The position numbers and the translations under genes are program-made. A stretch of DNA of 64,000 nt from positions 1-64,000 of the forward strand of contig NZ_WNZW01000017.1 in NCBI RefSeq assembly GCF_009725165.1, in the 5' to 3' direction. Below the pieces are notes generated by a model, which saw only the letters and a program-made list of their open reading frames with translations, searched no databases and had not been told where the DNA came from. Within the stretch, counting starts at the first letter, position 1; each line of letters opens with the position of its first letter. This document shows, piece after piece, positions 9,548 to 17,345 of the stretch. Source of the stretch: Paenibacillus woosongensis (GTDB lineage Bacteria > Bacillota > Bacilli > Paenibacillales > Paenibacillaceae).

Positions 9548-9763
9548 TTATTGCTTGGCCACCTGAAACACGCCGCATCCTTCTACATCTACCGTATCCC
9601 CGGGATACAGCTTGCGGCCCCGCCGATCCTCCGGTTCTCCGTTCACCTTCACGGCTGCCTCCTGCAGCAGTGCTTTGGCCATGCCTCCCGTAGGTACGCA
9701 ATCCGCCAGCTTCAGAAACTGATCGAGCTTAATGTATTCGGTCGATATTCCGACTGTCTTCAT
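9548..9763 (-). CDS. yaaA: S4-domain RNA-binding protein YaaA (RlbA)
   Basis: 71 aa, a single S4 RNA-binding domain: IKLDQFLKLADCVPTGGMAK, LLQEAAVKVNG, GRKLYPGDTV. In B. subtilis the protein sits between dnaN and recF and has been linked to ribosome assembly. ATG 9763 follows AAAGGAAG. The position supports the call. Confidence 0.92.
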   Translation of the reverse strand: MKTVGISTEYIKLDQFLKLADCVPTGGMAKALLQEAAVKVNGEPEDRRGRKLYPGDTVDVEGCGVFQVAKQ

Positions 9764-9840
9764 GTCTAGGTTCTTCCTTTCTCTTCATCGTGCTTGGCGT
9801 TAAGACTTTGAAGGACTTTGAAGCCCGCCCTGATCAGCCA

Positions 9841-10983
9841 TTAATTCGTCGTGCGGTAAGGAAGGATCAGGTACAGGCTTTGGCTGTCGTCCAAAGGCTT
9901 GATAATAATTGGGCTCATGGCGCCCGTAAAGCCGATATGCAGCTGCTGGCTCTCTACCACCTTCAGCACGTCGAGCATATATTTTGAGTTAAAAGAAATC
10001 CGCAGCGGGTCACCTTCAAATTTAGCAACATCTAGCTGCTCCGTAACTTTTCCGAGCTCGGACGAGCTGGAGGAAATTTCGATCGTTCCGTCATCCATCG
10101 TTTGCAGGCGAACAATATTCGTCTTCTCCTCACGGGAGAGCAAATAGGCGCGGTCGATAGAATCGCTCAATTTCTTCGTATCGAGAACGAGTTCTGTTTT
10201 ATAAGTTGTCGGAATAATCTTGGAAGTATCCGGATATGTCCCATCCAAAATACGGGTATAAAACAATATACGGTCGATTTTAAACAGCACTTGGTTATCT
10301 GCGACGACAATTTCGATCATCGTGTTCTGATCAGGGATAATTTTGCTCAGCTCACTCAGCGTTTTACCCGAAATGACGATGTTGCTGAACCGGATATTAT
10401 CAGCATCAGCTAACACAGCTGTACGGCTGGCGAGCCGATGACGGTCTGTAGCGACGAATTTAAAATGGCTGTCACTTAAGTTCCAGAGTATACCGGTCAA
10501 GATCGGCGATGTTTCGTTCGTTGAAATCGAAAAAGCCGTTTGCTTGATCATGTTCTTGAGCAGGTCGCCCGGAATCATAATGACTTGATCCTCTTCGATG
10601 CTTGGCAACACTGGGAATTCCTCGGGATCTAATCCAACCATTTGGATATCTGTGGAGCCTGAACGGATTAGGGTCTGAAAGCCCTCTTTGACCTCCATTT
10701 CAATTTCTTGGGAAGGAAGCTTCTTAATGATCTCTACGAAAAACTTAGCCGGCAAAACGACACTGCCCGGACGTTCGATTTGAACGATTTGCTTATCGTG
10801 ATCTTCGGCTGGAATGAAGGCTTGAATCGAAATATCAGTATCGCTCGCAGTTAGAGTCATGCCTTGAAAATTTACCTCTAACTTGATGCCTGTCAATATG
10901 GGAATCGTTGTCCGGCTGGAAATCGCCTTGGAAACGTGTTGAATGGATTCGTTTAATTCATGTTTAAGAATACGGATTTTCAT
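9841..10983 (-). CDS. dnaN: DNA polymerase III beta sliding clamp
   Basis: 380 aa. It forms the ring-shaped clamp that tethers polymerase III to DNA. It starts MKIRILKHELNESIQHVSKA, typical of Bacillota clamps, and ends with the conserved SPIIIKP ... LILPYRT motif that lines the clamp's partner pocket. The open frame to 11001 would add six residues, but TAGGAG lies directly upstream of the ATG at 10983. The gap to dnaA carries the unwinding part of oriC. Confidence 0.98.
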   Translation of the reverse strand: MKIRILKHELNESIQHVSKAISSRTTIPILTGIKLEVNFQGMTLTASDTDISIQAFIPAEDHDKQIVQIERPGSVVLPAKFFVEIIKKLPSQEIEMEVKEGFQTLIRSGSTDIQMVGLDPEEFPVLPSIEEDQVIMIPGDLLKNMIKQTAFSISTNETSPILTGILWNLSDSHFKFVATDRHRLASRTAVLADADNIRFSNIVISGKTLSELSKIIPDQNTMIEIVVADNQVLFKIDRILFYTRILDGTYPDTSKIIPTTYKTELVLDTKKLSDSIDRAYLLSREEKTNIVRLQTMDDGTIEISSSSSELGKVTEQLDVAKFEGDPLRISFNSKYMLDVLKVVESQQLHIGFTGAMSPIIIKPLDDSQSLYLILPYRTTN

Positions 10984-11145
10984 AATTTCAACTCCTAACA
11001 AAATTTTATGTAGCCAGTCATGTCATAAAAGTTGTCCCCAAAGCATACATTTTCAATATATATCGACAAAAAGGGTGAGAAATTTGCGGAGCTTTGGTTA
11101 GACGATGAAGTTTTGGCTCTGTTTCGCTTGCGGCTTAAAGCCGCT

Positions 11146-11211
11146 TATTTATGATGATATATCTTTATAAATTAATAGAAGAAGTAGTAGGGGCACTGAA
11201 TATGTGGATAA
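11146..11211 (-). other. oriC: oriC unwinding site (DnaA box, GC patch, DnaA-trios, AT-rich DUE)
   Basis: Reading the minus strand from dnaA towards dnaN: a perfect DnaA box TTATCCACA (11203-11211), a GC-rich patch (GCCCC, about 11190-11194), then a run of triplets that on the plus strand read TAG/AAG (TAG 11188, TAG 11185, AAG 11182, AAG 11179, TAG 11176), then an AT-rich stretch (11146-11175). This is the arrangement described for the basal unwinding system of B. subtilis, where DnaA loads onto the trios from the adjacent boxes. The elements are seen directly; function is by analogy. Confidence 0.75.
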
Positions 11212-11232
11212 CACCCTTACTTATATGAAATG

Positions 11233-11269
11233 AAGCCTATCCACATGTGCATAGAATGTGCATAGGCTT
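11233..11269. other. DnaA-box hairpin just downstream of dnaA
   Basis: Inverted arms of 14 nt (11233-11246 and 11256-11269, one mismatch) contain a DnaA-box-like CTATCCACA (11237-11245) and CTATGCACA-type boxes on the other strand (11246-11254 and 11257-11265). No T-run follows on the minus strand, so it is a poor terminator. It may be part of the origin box array. Confidence 0.5.
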
Positions 11270-11278
11270 AAAGCTTAT

Positions 11279-12625
11279 TCAGGATAAATTTTTAATTTTT
11301 TCGATCAGGTTGTTCACGATTTTGTATAACTCCTGGTCTGTCTTCAGAGCTTGGGAGATTTTGTCATGTGCATGGATGACGGTTGTATGGTCTCGGCCGC
11401 CAAAGGCGTCGCCAATTTTCGGCAATGAGAAATCGGTAAGCTCCCGCGATAGATACATGGCGATTTGCCTCGGAAAGGCGATCGCTTTGGTTCGTTTACG
11501 CGCCTTGAAATCTTCGATTTTCAAATTGTAGTATTCGCCGACTTTTTGCTGAATGTCTTGAATGGTAATCATTTTGGGACGACTGGATGGGATAATGTCT
11601 TTCAATGCTTCAGCGGCCAGATGGGTGGTCACGTCCTGGTTAATCAGGGAAGAGTAGGCAACAACCCGTATTAAAGCTCCTTCAAGCTCCCTAATGTTCG
11701 TGTCGATTTGATTGGCGATGTACATCATCGCTTCATTCGGAATGTCTAAATTCTCCGCTTTCGCCTTCTTGCGCAGAATCGCAATCCGCGTCTCCAGATC
11801 CGGCGGCTGAATATCGGTGATTAATCCCCATTCGAACCGGGATCTTAACCGTTCCTCCAGCGTAGGAATTTCCTTTGGCGGCCGGTCACTGGAAATGATA
11901 ATCTGCTTGCGTTCTTCATGCAGTGCGTTGAAGGTATGGAAAAATTCCTCCTGCGTAGATTCCTTGCCCGCCAAAAATTGAATATCGTCAATGAGCAGAA
12001 TGTCGATATTCCGGTATTTATTGCGGAAACTCTCGGCTCTGTTGTCCCGAATCGAGTTGATGAATTCATTCGTAAATTTCTCCGAGGAGATATAGACCAC
12101 TTTGCTGCTGGGACTATGCTCCAAAATATAGTGGCCGATGGCATGCATCAGATGGGTCTTGCCGAGACCAACGCCGCCGTATAGGAAAAGCGGGTTATAA
12201 GCACGGGCTGGCGCTTCCGCAACGGCAAGGGAGGCGGCATGAGCAAAACGGTTGCCCGATCCAATCACGAAGGTGTCAAACGTGTATTTCGGATTAAGCA
12301 TATGGGAAATGGGCTCTTCCATCGCGATCGGTGCCGGCGTCTCCTTCTGCTTCTGGGTCTGCTCTGCAGGGGCCGATTCCTCAATGACAAAGGAGACATC
12401 GACCTGCCTGTCGAGATATTCATATACAGTTGTCGCAACCAGCTTGGTATACCGGCTTTCCAGCCATTCTACGGCAAACGTCGTCGGGGCGGATATTACG
12501 ATCGAGTCGTCGGTGAGAGACACCACCTTCGTTGCTTTGAACCAGGTGTCGAAGCTGGGTTTGCTTAGCTTGGAATTGATAATAGATAAGATATGCTGCC
12601 ATATTTCGGAGGTATGGCTGTCCAC
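11279..12625 (-). CDS. dnaA: Chromosomal replication initiator DnaA
   Basis: 448 aa AAA+ initiator that binds DnaA boxes and opens oriC. Domain I is at the N-terminus (EIWQHILSIINSKLSKPSFDTWF), Walker A is GGVGLGKTHLMHAIG, Walker B LLIDDIQFLAGK, and the helix-turn-helix of domain IV ends with the DnaA signature FGGRDHTTVIHAHDKI. GTG at 12625 follows AAAGGAGTG at the correct distance. A DnaA box (12746-12754) lies close to the likely promoter, consistent with autoregulation. It is flanked by the two halves of the origin. Confidence 0.99.
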   Translation of the reverse strand: MDSHTSEIWQHILSIINSKLSKPSFDTWFKATKVVSLTDDSIVISAPTTFAVEWLESRYTKLVATTVYEYLDRQVDVSFVIEESAPAEQTQKQKETPAPIAMEEPISHMLNPKYTFDTFVIGSGNRFAHAASLAVAEAPARAYNPLFLYGGVGLGKTHLMHAIGHYILEHSPSSKVVYISSEKFTNEFINSIRDNRAESFRNKYRNIDILLIDDIQFLAGKESTQEEFFHTFNALHEERKQIIISSDRPPKEIPTLEERLRSRFEWGLITDIQPPDLETRIAILRKKAKAENLDIPNEAMMYIANQIDTNIRELEGALIRVVAYSSLINQDVTTHLAAEALKDIIPSSRPKMITIQDIQQKVGEYYNLKIEDFKARKRTKAIAFPRQIAMYLSRELTDFSLPKIGDAFGGRDHTTVIHAHDKISQALKTDQELYKIVNNLIEKIKNLS

Positions 12626-12745
12626 AGACTGTCACTCCTTTTAAATCTCACATTTGTGGCTTGAGCCATGCAGAACGAGTCGAAAAAAAGCATAAATAAA
12701 GGGGACTGTTATCCCCATTAGTCAGAAGGCTATAATAATTATAAA

Positions 12746-12992
12746 CGTGGATAATTTAAAATTGTTCACAATGTTATCCACAGTCTGTTGATAATTATGT
12801 TGTTAACATATAGATATTCACATCAAAAGCAATCTAATCATAGCAAAATAAGCCTTGTATTTCAATGTTCAGCACCAAATTATCCACAAATTCAATAACT
12901 TGTGTATAATTTTAATCCACACCACTACATATTGTTTATAAATTGTTCAGTATTCGACATAATGAGTGAATTATCGCTAAAAATTATGCACA
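12746..12992 (-). other. oriC: oriC upstream DnaA-box cluster
   Basis: An AT-rich, gene-free stretch upstream of dnaA with perfect DnaA boxes TTATCCACA at 12774-12782 and 12880-12888 and one-mismatch boxes at 12746-12754, 12786-12794, 12901-12909, 12913-12921 and 12984-12992. This corresponds to the upstream (incA/incB) half of the bipartite Bacillus origin. No gene is supported between 12626 and 13086. Confidence 0.8.
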
Positions 12993-13086
12993 AGTTGTTA
13001 AATAAAAGGTTGGAATTTGTGGAATCAATTTCTGGGGAACTTGTGAGTTACTTTAAATGATCCTCTTTTACATATGAATGTCGGGG

Positions 13087-13135
13087 AAAAAAATAGGGAA
13101 TGAGCAGGGGGGAACCCTGATTCATTCCCTATTTT
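13087..13135 (-). terminator. Terminator of the gluconate operon
   Basis: Long inverted arms, AAAATAGGGAATGA..CAGGG (13090-13109) and their complement (13115-13135) with a small bulge, followed on the minus strand by a run of T. It lies 20 bp after the gluconokinase stop and insulates the operon from the origin and dnaA. Confidence 0.85.
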
Positions 13136-13151
13136 GCGTGTACTGGTTTTG

Positions 13152-14711
13152 TTAGCTATCAGACGGGTTTGAAGAGCAATTTCTTTGAAAACGGGCGATC
13201 GCCTCGTAATCCTCCTCCAGCTTGCGTGAAATGCGGATATAGATCGGCAGCAGCTCCTTATACACGGCAGCATGGTCTCTATTAGGCGCATGTTCATGCG
13301 TGTCACCGATCATTTCTTTGACGACGTCGAAAGAATCGATTTTGCCCAGAGCATATAAACCGAGAATTACAGCGCCCAGGCAGGAGCTTTCGATGCTTTC
13401 CGGGATAACAACCTTCTGGTCAAAAATATCGGCCATCATTTGCCGCCATAGTGGAGAACGCGCGAACCCGCCAGTGGCCTGAATTTTCTGCGGCTGGCCG
13501 ATTTGTTCTTCCATAGCGAGCAGAACTGTATATAAGTTGTAAATAACGCCCTCTAGTACGGCCCGGATCATATGCTCCTTCTGATGATTGAGCGTTAGGC
13601 CAAAGAAAGAGCCGCGGGCGTTCGGATTCCACAGCGGAGCCCGTTCCCCGGACAGGAAAGGGTGAAAGAGCAGCCCGTTTGACCCTGGACTTACCCGTTC
13701 GGCAATTTTCGTCAAGACATCGTATGGGCTGATCCCCAGCCGGTTGGCTGTTTCGATTTCCGAGGCGGCAAACTGGTCGCGTACCCAACGGAAAATGACG
13801 CCGCCATTGTTGACCGGGCCGCCGATGACCCAATGTTTGTCCGTCAGCGCATAGCAGAAAATCCGTCCTTTGGGGTCCAACACAGGCTGATCGACAACGG
13901 TGCGGATGGCTCCGCTTGTGCCGATCGTAACTGCTACGACCCCAGGGTCAATCGCATCGACGCCGAGATTGGACAATACTCCATCGCTTGCGCCGACAAT
14001 AAATGGGGTAGAAGCGGAAAGGCCCATCTCCTGTGCATAGGCTTCCGACAGTCCCTGGACCACATGCGTGGTCGGCACGAGCTCGGAGAGGCGGTCGGCC
14101 GTAATTCCGGCCAGGGCAAGTGCTTCGGCATCCCAGTCCAGCTTGTGCAAATTCAGCAGTCCTGTTGCCGAGGCGATGGAATAGTCCACAATATATTGAT
14201 TGAACAGCTTCTTAAATACATATTCTTTAATAGAAATAAATTTATCGGCCGCTTGAAAAATTTCCGGCATATCATGACGAAGCCACATCAGCTTTGTCAG
14301 CGGCGACATCGGATGAATTGGTGTTCCGGTACGCATATAGATGTCGTGACCGCCTAGCTCGCTCTTCAGCTTATCGGACCAAGGCTGGCTGCGGTTGTCA
14401 GCCCAGGTCAAGCAGCGCATAAGCGGTTTACCGGCTTGATCTACCGGAATAACGCTGTGCATGGCTGAACTGAACGAGACGAACATGATCTGATCGGAGG
14501 AGATTTGACTGTCCGCCATAATTTGCCTGACGGATTGAATGACAGCCGCAAAAATCTCCTCGGGATCCTGCTCTGCGACGGAAGCGGATGGGGTATAGAG
14601 GGGGTACCCCTCGTTGCTGGAAGCGGTAATCCGGCCATTTTGCTCGAATAAAACAGCTTTGGTGCTAGTTGTTCCGATATCTATACCGATCATATACAAG
14701 GGATGATCCAT
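13152..14711 (-). CDS. gntK: Gluconokinase (FGGY family carbohydrate kinase)
   Basis: 519 aa, the length of Bacillus GntK-type FGGY kinases. The N-terminal ATPase fold begins MIGIDIGTTSTKAVLFE, the second domain has VAVTIGTSGAIRT, and the C-terminal part has QKIQATGGFARSPLWRQMM. It should phosphorylate gluconate to 6-phosphogluconate, which the gnd product then oxidises. The gene order gnd-gntR-gntK on one strand, and a GntR-type operator before gnd, favour gluconate over xylulose or glycerol. No gluconate permease gene is present. Last gene of the operon, placed between dnaA and rpmH. Confidence 0.88.
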   Translation of the reverse strand: MDHPLYMIGIDIGTTSTKAVLFEQNGRITASSNEGYPLYTPSASVAEQDPEEIFAAVIQSVRQIMADSQISSDQIMFVSFSSAMHSVIPVDQAGKPLMRCLTWADNRSQPWSDKLKSELGGHDIYMRTGTPIHPMSPLTKLMWLRHDMPEIFQAADKFISIKEYVFKKLFNQYIVDYSIASATGLLNLHKLDWDAEALALAGITADRLSELVPTTHVVQGLSEAYAQEMGLSASTPFIVGASDGVLSNLGVDAIDPGVVAVTIGTSGAIRTVVDQPVLDPKGRIFCYALTDKHWVIGGPVNNGGVIFRWVRDQFAASEIETANRLGISPYDVLTKIAERVSPGSNGLLFHPFLSGERAPLWNPNARGSFFGLTLNHQKEHMIRAVLEGVIYNLYTVLLAMEEQIGQPQKIQATGGFARSPLWRQMMADIFDQKVVIPESIESSCLGAVILGLYALGKIDSFDVVKEMIGDTHEHAPNRDHAAVYKELLPIYIRISRKLEEDYEAIARFQRNCSSNPSDS

Positions 14712-14766
14712 AACTATTACCTACCCTCTATTATTAATGACTTCAAAACTGGAAAATCAGTTCTTT

Positions 14767-15453
14767 CTAATTAGTATTCCCCTTAATGCTAGCCTGCAAG
14801 GTTCGCCGCGAATCTGCGAAATAGTCCTCAATGCCGGACTGAATGACGGACTTGTCCCGGGTCTGCAAGCTGCTTAGCAACTTCCGGTGCTTGCCGATTA
14901 CATATTTCGTCTGTTCTTCGCCGCGCGAGAGTACTTCCTCATTTGTGATCAGCATGACCGTAAGGACGATAGGGCGAATGCTCGCCCATAAGTGCATAAT
15001 TCGGGCATGCTGTGAAGCCTGAATCATCGTCTCATGGAAGCTGATATCCTGGGAGGTAAATTCTACGTAGTCCTGGTGCTTTGCCGCAAGCTCCATTTTG
15101 TCAATCATTTGTGCCATGCGGGACAGAAGATCCGCGGAATTCGTCAGGTCCGGCTGCTGCCAGGCAAAGCTCTCGATCAAGTAACGCACATCATACAGCT
15201 CGATAATATCTTTGAGCTGAAGGCCCGCAACGACGGCACCCATCCGCTGCAAGGCAATGAGGCCTTCTGCGGATAGCGTCCTTAATGCTTCACGCACCGG
15301 GGAGCGGCTCGTTCCGAAATCGGAGGCAATGCGGTTCTCGGATAGAATCTCGCCACTTTTGATTTGCCCCCGGATAATTTGCAGACGAAGTTGGCTGGCG
15401 ATGGATTCGCCCAGTGAATTTCCTTTTAACCAAGCAGCAGGATATTTCATCAT
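14767..15453 (-). CDS. gntR: GntR-family (FadR subfamily) transcriptional repressor, probably GntR
   Basis: 228 aa. The N-terminal winged helix is typical of the family (LRLQIIRGQIKSGEILSENR, then FGTSRSPVREALRTLSAEGL). The C-terminal all-helical FCD-type ligand-binding domain has the metal-binding His pattern (FHETMIQA). It is encoded between gnd and gntK. The sequence before gnd contains a close copy of the B. subtilis gnt operator, so a gluconate-responsive repressor is the natural reading. Start ATG 15453, with a second ATG directly after it; AGGGG lies upstream. Confidence 0.88.
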   Translation of the reverse strand: MMKYPAAWLKGNSLGESIASQLRLQIIRGQIKSGEILSENRIASDFGTSRSPVREALRTLSAEGLIALQRMGAVVAGLQLKDIIELYDVRYLIESFAWQQPDLTNSADLLSRMAQMIDKMELAAKHQDYVEFTSQDISFHETMIQASQHARIMHLWASIRPIVLTVMLITNEEVLSRGEEQTKYVIGKHRKLLSSLQTRDKSVIQSGIEDYFADSRRTLQASIKGNTN

Positions 15454-15544
15454 ACATTTAACCCCTATCTTAAAGAGAAAATTTCCATTTTAAGCATTCT
15501 TAAGCTTAATCATAGCATGGTTTTCCTTAAGCGGGCCGGCATAT

Positions 15545-16450
15545 TTATGGTTTGTCGGCGGTTATTACTGCATGTCCACCGAATTCATTGCGGAGTGCAG
15601 CTACTACTTTGCCATGGAACGCATCCTGATCAAGGGAACGGTAGCGCATAAATAGGGACAGGGCGATGACGGGTGCGCTTGCCTGCAAATCCAGGGCGGT
15701 TTCGACCGTCCATTTGCCTTCGCCGGAGGAGTGCATGATGCCGCGGATATTTTCAAGTTTGGGATCTTTGGCAAAAGCTTGCTCCGTGAGCTCCATCAGC
15801 CAGCTGCGGATGACCGAGCCGTTCGACCAGACTTTGGCGACTTGTTCGTAATTGAATTCGAAATCGCTTTTGTCCAGAATTTCGAAGCCTTCGGCGATGG
15901 ACTGCATCATTCCATATTCGATCCCGTTATGCACCATTTTGAGAAAATGCCCGCTGCCGGCTTTGCCGGCATATAAATAGCCGTTTGAAACGGCAATATC
16001 TTTAAATATTGGTTCAATATTGCGAAAAATCGCTTCATCGCCGCCTATCATGAAGCAAGCCCCGTGCTCGGCGCCATCCACTCCGCCGGAAGTGCCGACG
16101 TCGAAGAAATGAATTCCGTGCTGCGATAGCCTGGCGGCTAGCTTTACGGAATTTTTATAATGAGAGTTACCTCCATCGATCACGATATCTCCTGGACTCA
16201 ACAGGGGAGTTAGCGCAGTAATGGTAGATTCCAGCGGATCGCCGGCGGGAACCATAATCCAAATAATGCGCGGAGTCTGAAGAGAAGCGACCATATCTTC
16301 TAAAGCAGACGCAGGAATAGCTCCATAGTCGGCCGCTTTTTTAACCGCCTGTTCATTTACGTCGTAGGCTACAACCTCATGCTGATGCCGCAGCAGATTA
16401 AGCACCAGATTATATCCCATTTTGCCAAGACCGATCATGCCAAGTTTCAT
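15545..16450 (-). CDS. gnd: 6-phosphogluconate dehydrogenase, decarboxylating (short YqeC/GndA type)
   Basis: 301 aa, the short form of 6PGDH, clearly shorter than the 470-aa GntZ type. The Rossmann motif is MIGLGKMGYNL, the substrate motif DVGTSGGVDGAEHG, and the catalytic Lys region GHFLKMVHNGIEYG. It converts 6-phosphogluconate to ribulose 5-phosphate and CO2, probably with NAD+ as reported for short forms. The start is ATG 16450 with GGAAGGGAG upstream; the extra 14 residues of the open frame to 16492 would be read through the operator. First gene of the gluconate operon. Confidence 0.93.
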   Translation of the reverse strand: MKLGMIGLGKMGYNLVLNLLRHQHEVVAYDVNEQAVKKAADYGAIPASALEDMVASLQTPRIIWIMVPAGDPLESTITALTPLLSPGDIVIDGGNSHYKNSVKLAARLSQHGIHFFDVGTSGGVDGAEHGACFMIGGDEAIFRNIEPIFKDIAVSNGYLYAGKAGSGHFLKMVHNGIEYGMMQSIAEGFEILDKSDFEFNYEQVAKVWSNGSVIRSWLMELTEQAFAKDPKLENIRGIMHSSGEGKWTVETALDLQASAPVIALSLFMRYRSLDQDAFHGKVVAALRNEFGGHAVITADKP

Positions 16451-16478
16451 TGTTGTATTGCTCCCTTCCTCAATTGGT

Positions 16479-16492
16479 ATACTTGTATACAA
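16479..16492. promoter_or_regulatory. GntR operator (candidate)
   Basis: ATACTTGTATACAA matches the first 14 positions of the known B. subtilis gnt operator (ATACTTGTATACAAGTAT). It lies immediately downstream of the -10 of the gnd promoter, where a repressor would block transcription. Confidence 0.7.
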
Positions 16493-16502
16493 CTTGAATC
16501 TG

Positions 16503-16532
16503 ATTATACTTCTCCATCTGCGAAAGTGTAAA
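16503..16532 (-). promoter_or_regulatory. gnd-gntR-gntK promoter
   Basis: Minus-strand -35 TTTACA (16527-16532), 18-bp spacer, -10 TATAAT (16503-16508). The operator at 16479-16492 falls at about +5 to +18. Confidence 0.65.
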
Positions 16533-16557
16533 CATCATTTCAAAATAGTTTTCCACA

Positions 16558-16743
16558 TGTGCATAACTATTATTCTAAAAATGGAGGATTTGAAGCTGTG
16601 GACAAGAATTTTTTGTTTCGGGCTTGGGGATTGTGCATAATTAAAAAATAGCTCAAAAAAGATGATCAAAAAGAAATGCCGGGCCCGGTTGACTTTACTC
16701 AGGGTTTTATGGTTAAATGAAAAAAGGCATTTTCTGTGGATAA
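16558..16743 (-). other. DnaA-box cluster upstream of rpmH, detached from dnaA
   Basis: Four boxes in the same orientation: 16558-16566 (TGTGCATAA), 16597-16605 (TGTGGACAA), 16632-16640 (TGTGCATAA) and a perfect TGTGGATAA at 16735-16743. In most Bacillota the rpmH-dnaA spacer is one block with such boxes. Here the gluconate operon lies between this cluster and the one next to dnaA. Confidence 0.65.
16689..16718 (+). promoter_or_regulatory. rpmH promoter (candidate)
   Basis: -35 TTGACT (16689-16694), 18-bp spacer, -10-like TTAAAT (16713-16718). The perfect DnaA box at 16735-16743 would fall in the early transcribed region. Confidence 0.4.
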
Positions 16744-16789
16744 TGAAAATGGTGAATATAGAAGTTAGACCTGTAAGGGGGTGCAATAA

Positions 16790-16924
16790 ATGAAACCGAC
16801 TTTCAAACCGAATGTGAGCAAACGTAAAAAGGTTCACGGTTTCCGTAAGAGAATGAGCACGAAAAATGGCCGTAAAGTTCTGGCTGCTCGTCGTCAAAAA
16901 GGCAGAAAAGTACTCAGTGCGTAA
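16790..16924 (+). CDS. rpmH: Ribosomal protein L34
   Basis: 44 aa, too short for ordinary ORF lists but unmistakable: it starts MKPTFKPNVSKRKKVHGF and ends KGRKVLSA, with the basic core RKRMSTKNGRKVLAARR. L34 is a component of the 50S subunit. AAGGGGGTG lies upstream of the ATG. It is normally the gene next to dnaA across the origin; here it is 4.2 kb away because of the gluconate operon. Confidence 0.97.
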   Translation: MKPTFKPNVSKRKKVHGFRKRMSTKNGRKVLAARRQKGRKVLSA

Positions 16925-16934
16925 TGACAGCGTG

Positions 16935-16959
16935 AAGACCACTACGGTGGTCTTTTTTT
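16935..16959 (+). terminator. rpmH terminator
   Basis: Stem AAGACCAC / GTGGTCTT with a TACG loop, followed by a T-run, ten bases after the rpmH stop. It separates rpmH from rnpA, which has its own promoter. Confidence 0.8.
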
Positions 16960-17260
16960 AAAATTTAATGCGCTGGATCGCTGAAGAGTTTATGGTGAAG
17001 TATATTGCTCGTTAAGGCTCCCTGCAGTGAACGTTCCGCTTGTTCGTTTCCGTCCTTCGGTTGTGGTACCGCATGAATTTGCCGGAAGTGATTTCGAAGC
17101 GCTTGTTACTGCGGGGTATTTTTGTTGCTGCAATCTCGCACATAGACATATGATACTTCCTTCGGGATCCTTTGGCATTTCGATGAACGTTATGATTTTC
17201 ACGTGCAGGAATCAGGAATATGGTTTATTCATGGAACGGGACACCTATTTCAAAATGAGG
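16960..17260. other. Unassigned spacer between rpmH and rnpA
   Basis: About 300 bp without a supported gene. Open frames exist on both strands (17027-17287 plus, 16990-17202 minus) but neither has a ribosome binding site or a recognisable product. The spacing is larger than usual for these neighbours. Confidence 0.5.
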
Positions 17261-17288
17261 TTTACCGTTTTTGGCGTTGGTTTATAAT
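17261..17288 (+). promoter_or_regulatory. rnpA promoter (candidate)
   Basis: -35 TTTACC (17261-17266), 16-bp spacer, -10 TATAAT (17283-17288), about 58 nt before the rnpA start. A small hairpin (AGCCCTGC / GCAGGGTT) lies in the leader. Confidence 0.5.
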
Positions 17289-17345
17289 ACAAAGAAAGTG
17301 AAGCCCTGCATTCTCTTTCGCAGGGTTCAAAGCAAGGAGATTGTC

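Noticed and set aside
17027..17287. 86-aa plus frame and a 70-aa minus frame in the rpmH-rnpA gap
   Set aside because: No ribosome binding site for either, and no recognisable sequence; the plus frame runs into the rnpA promoter.
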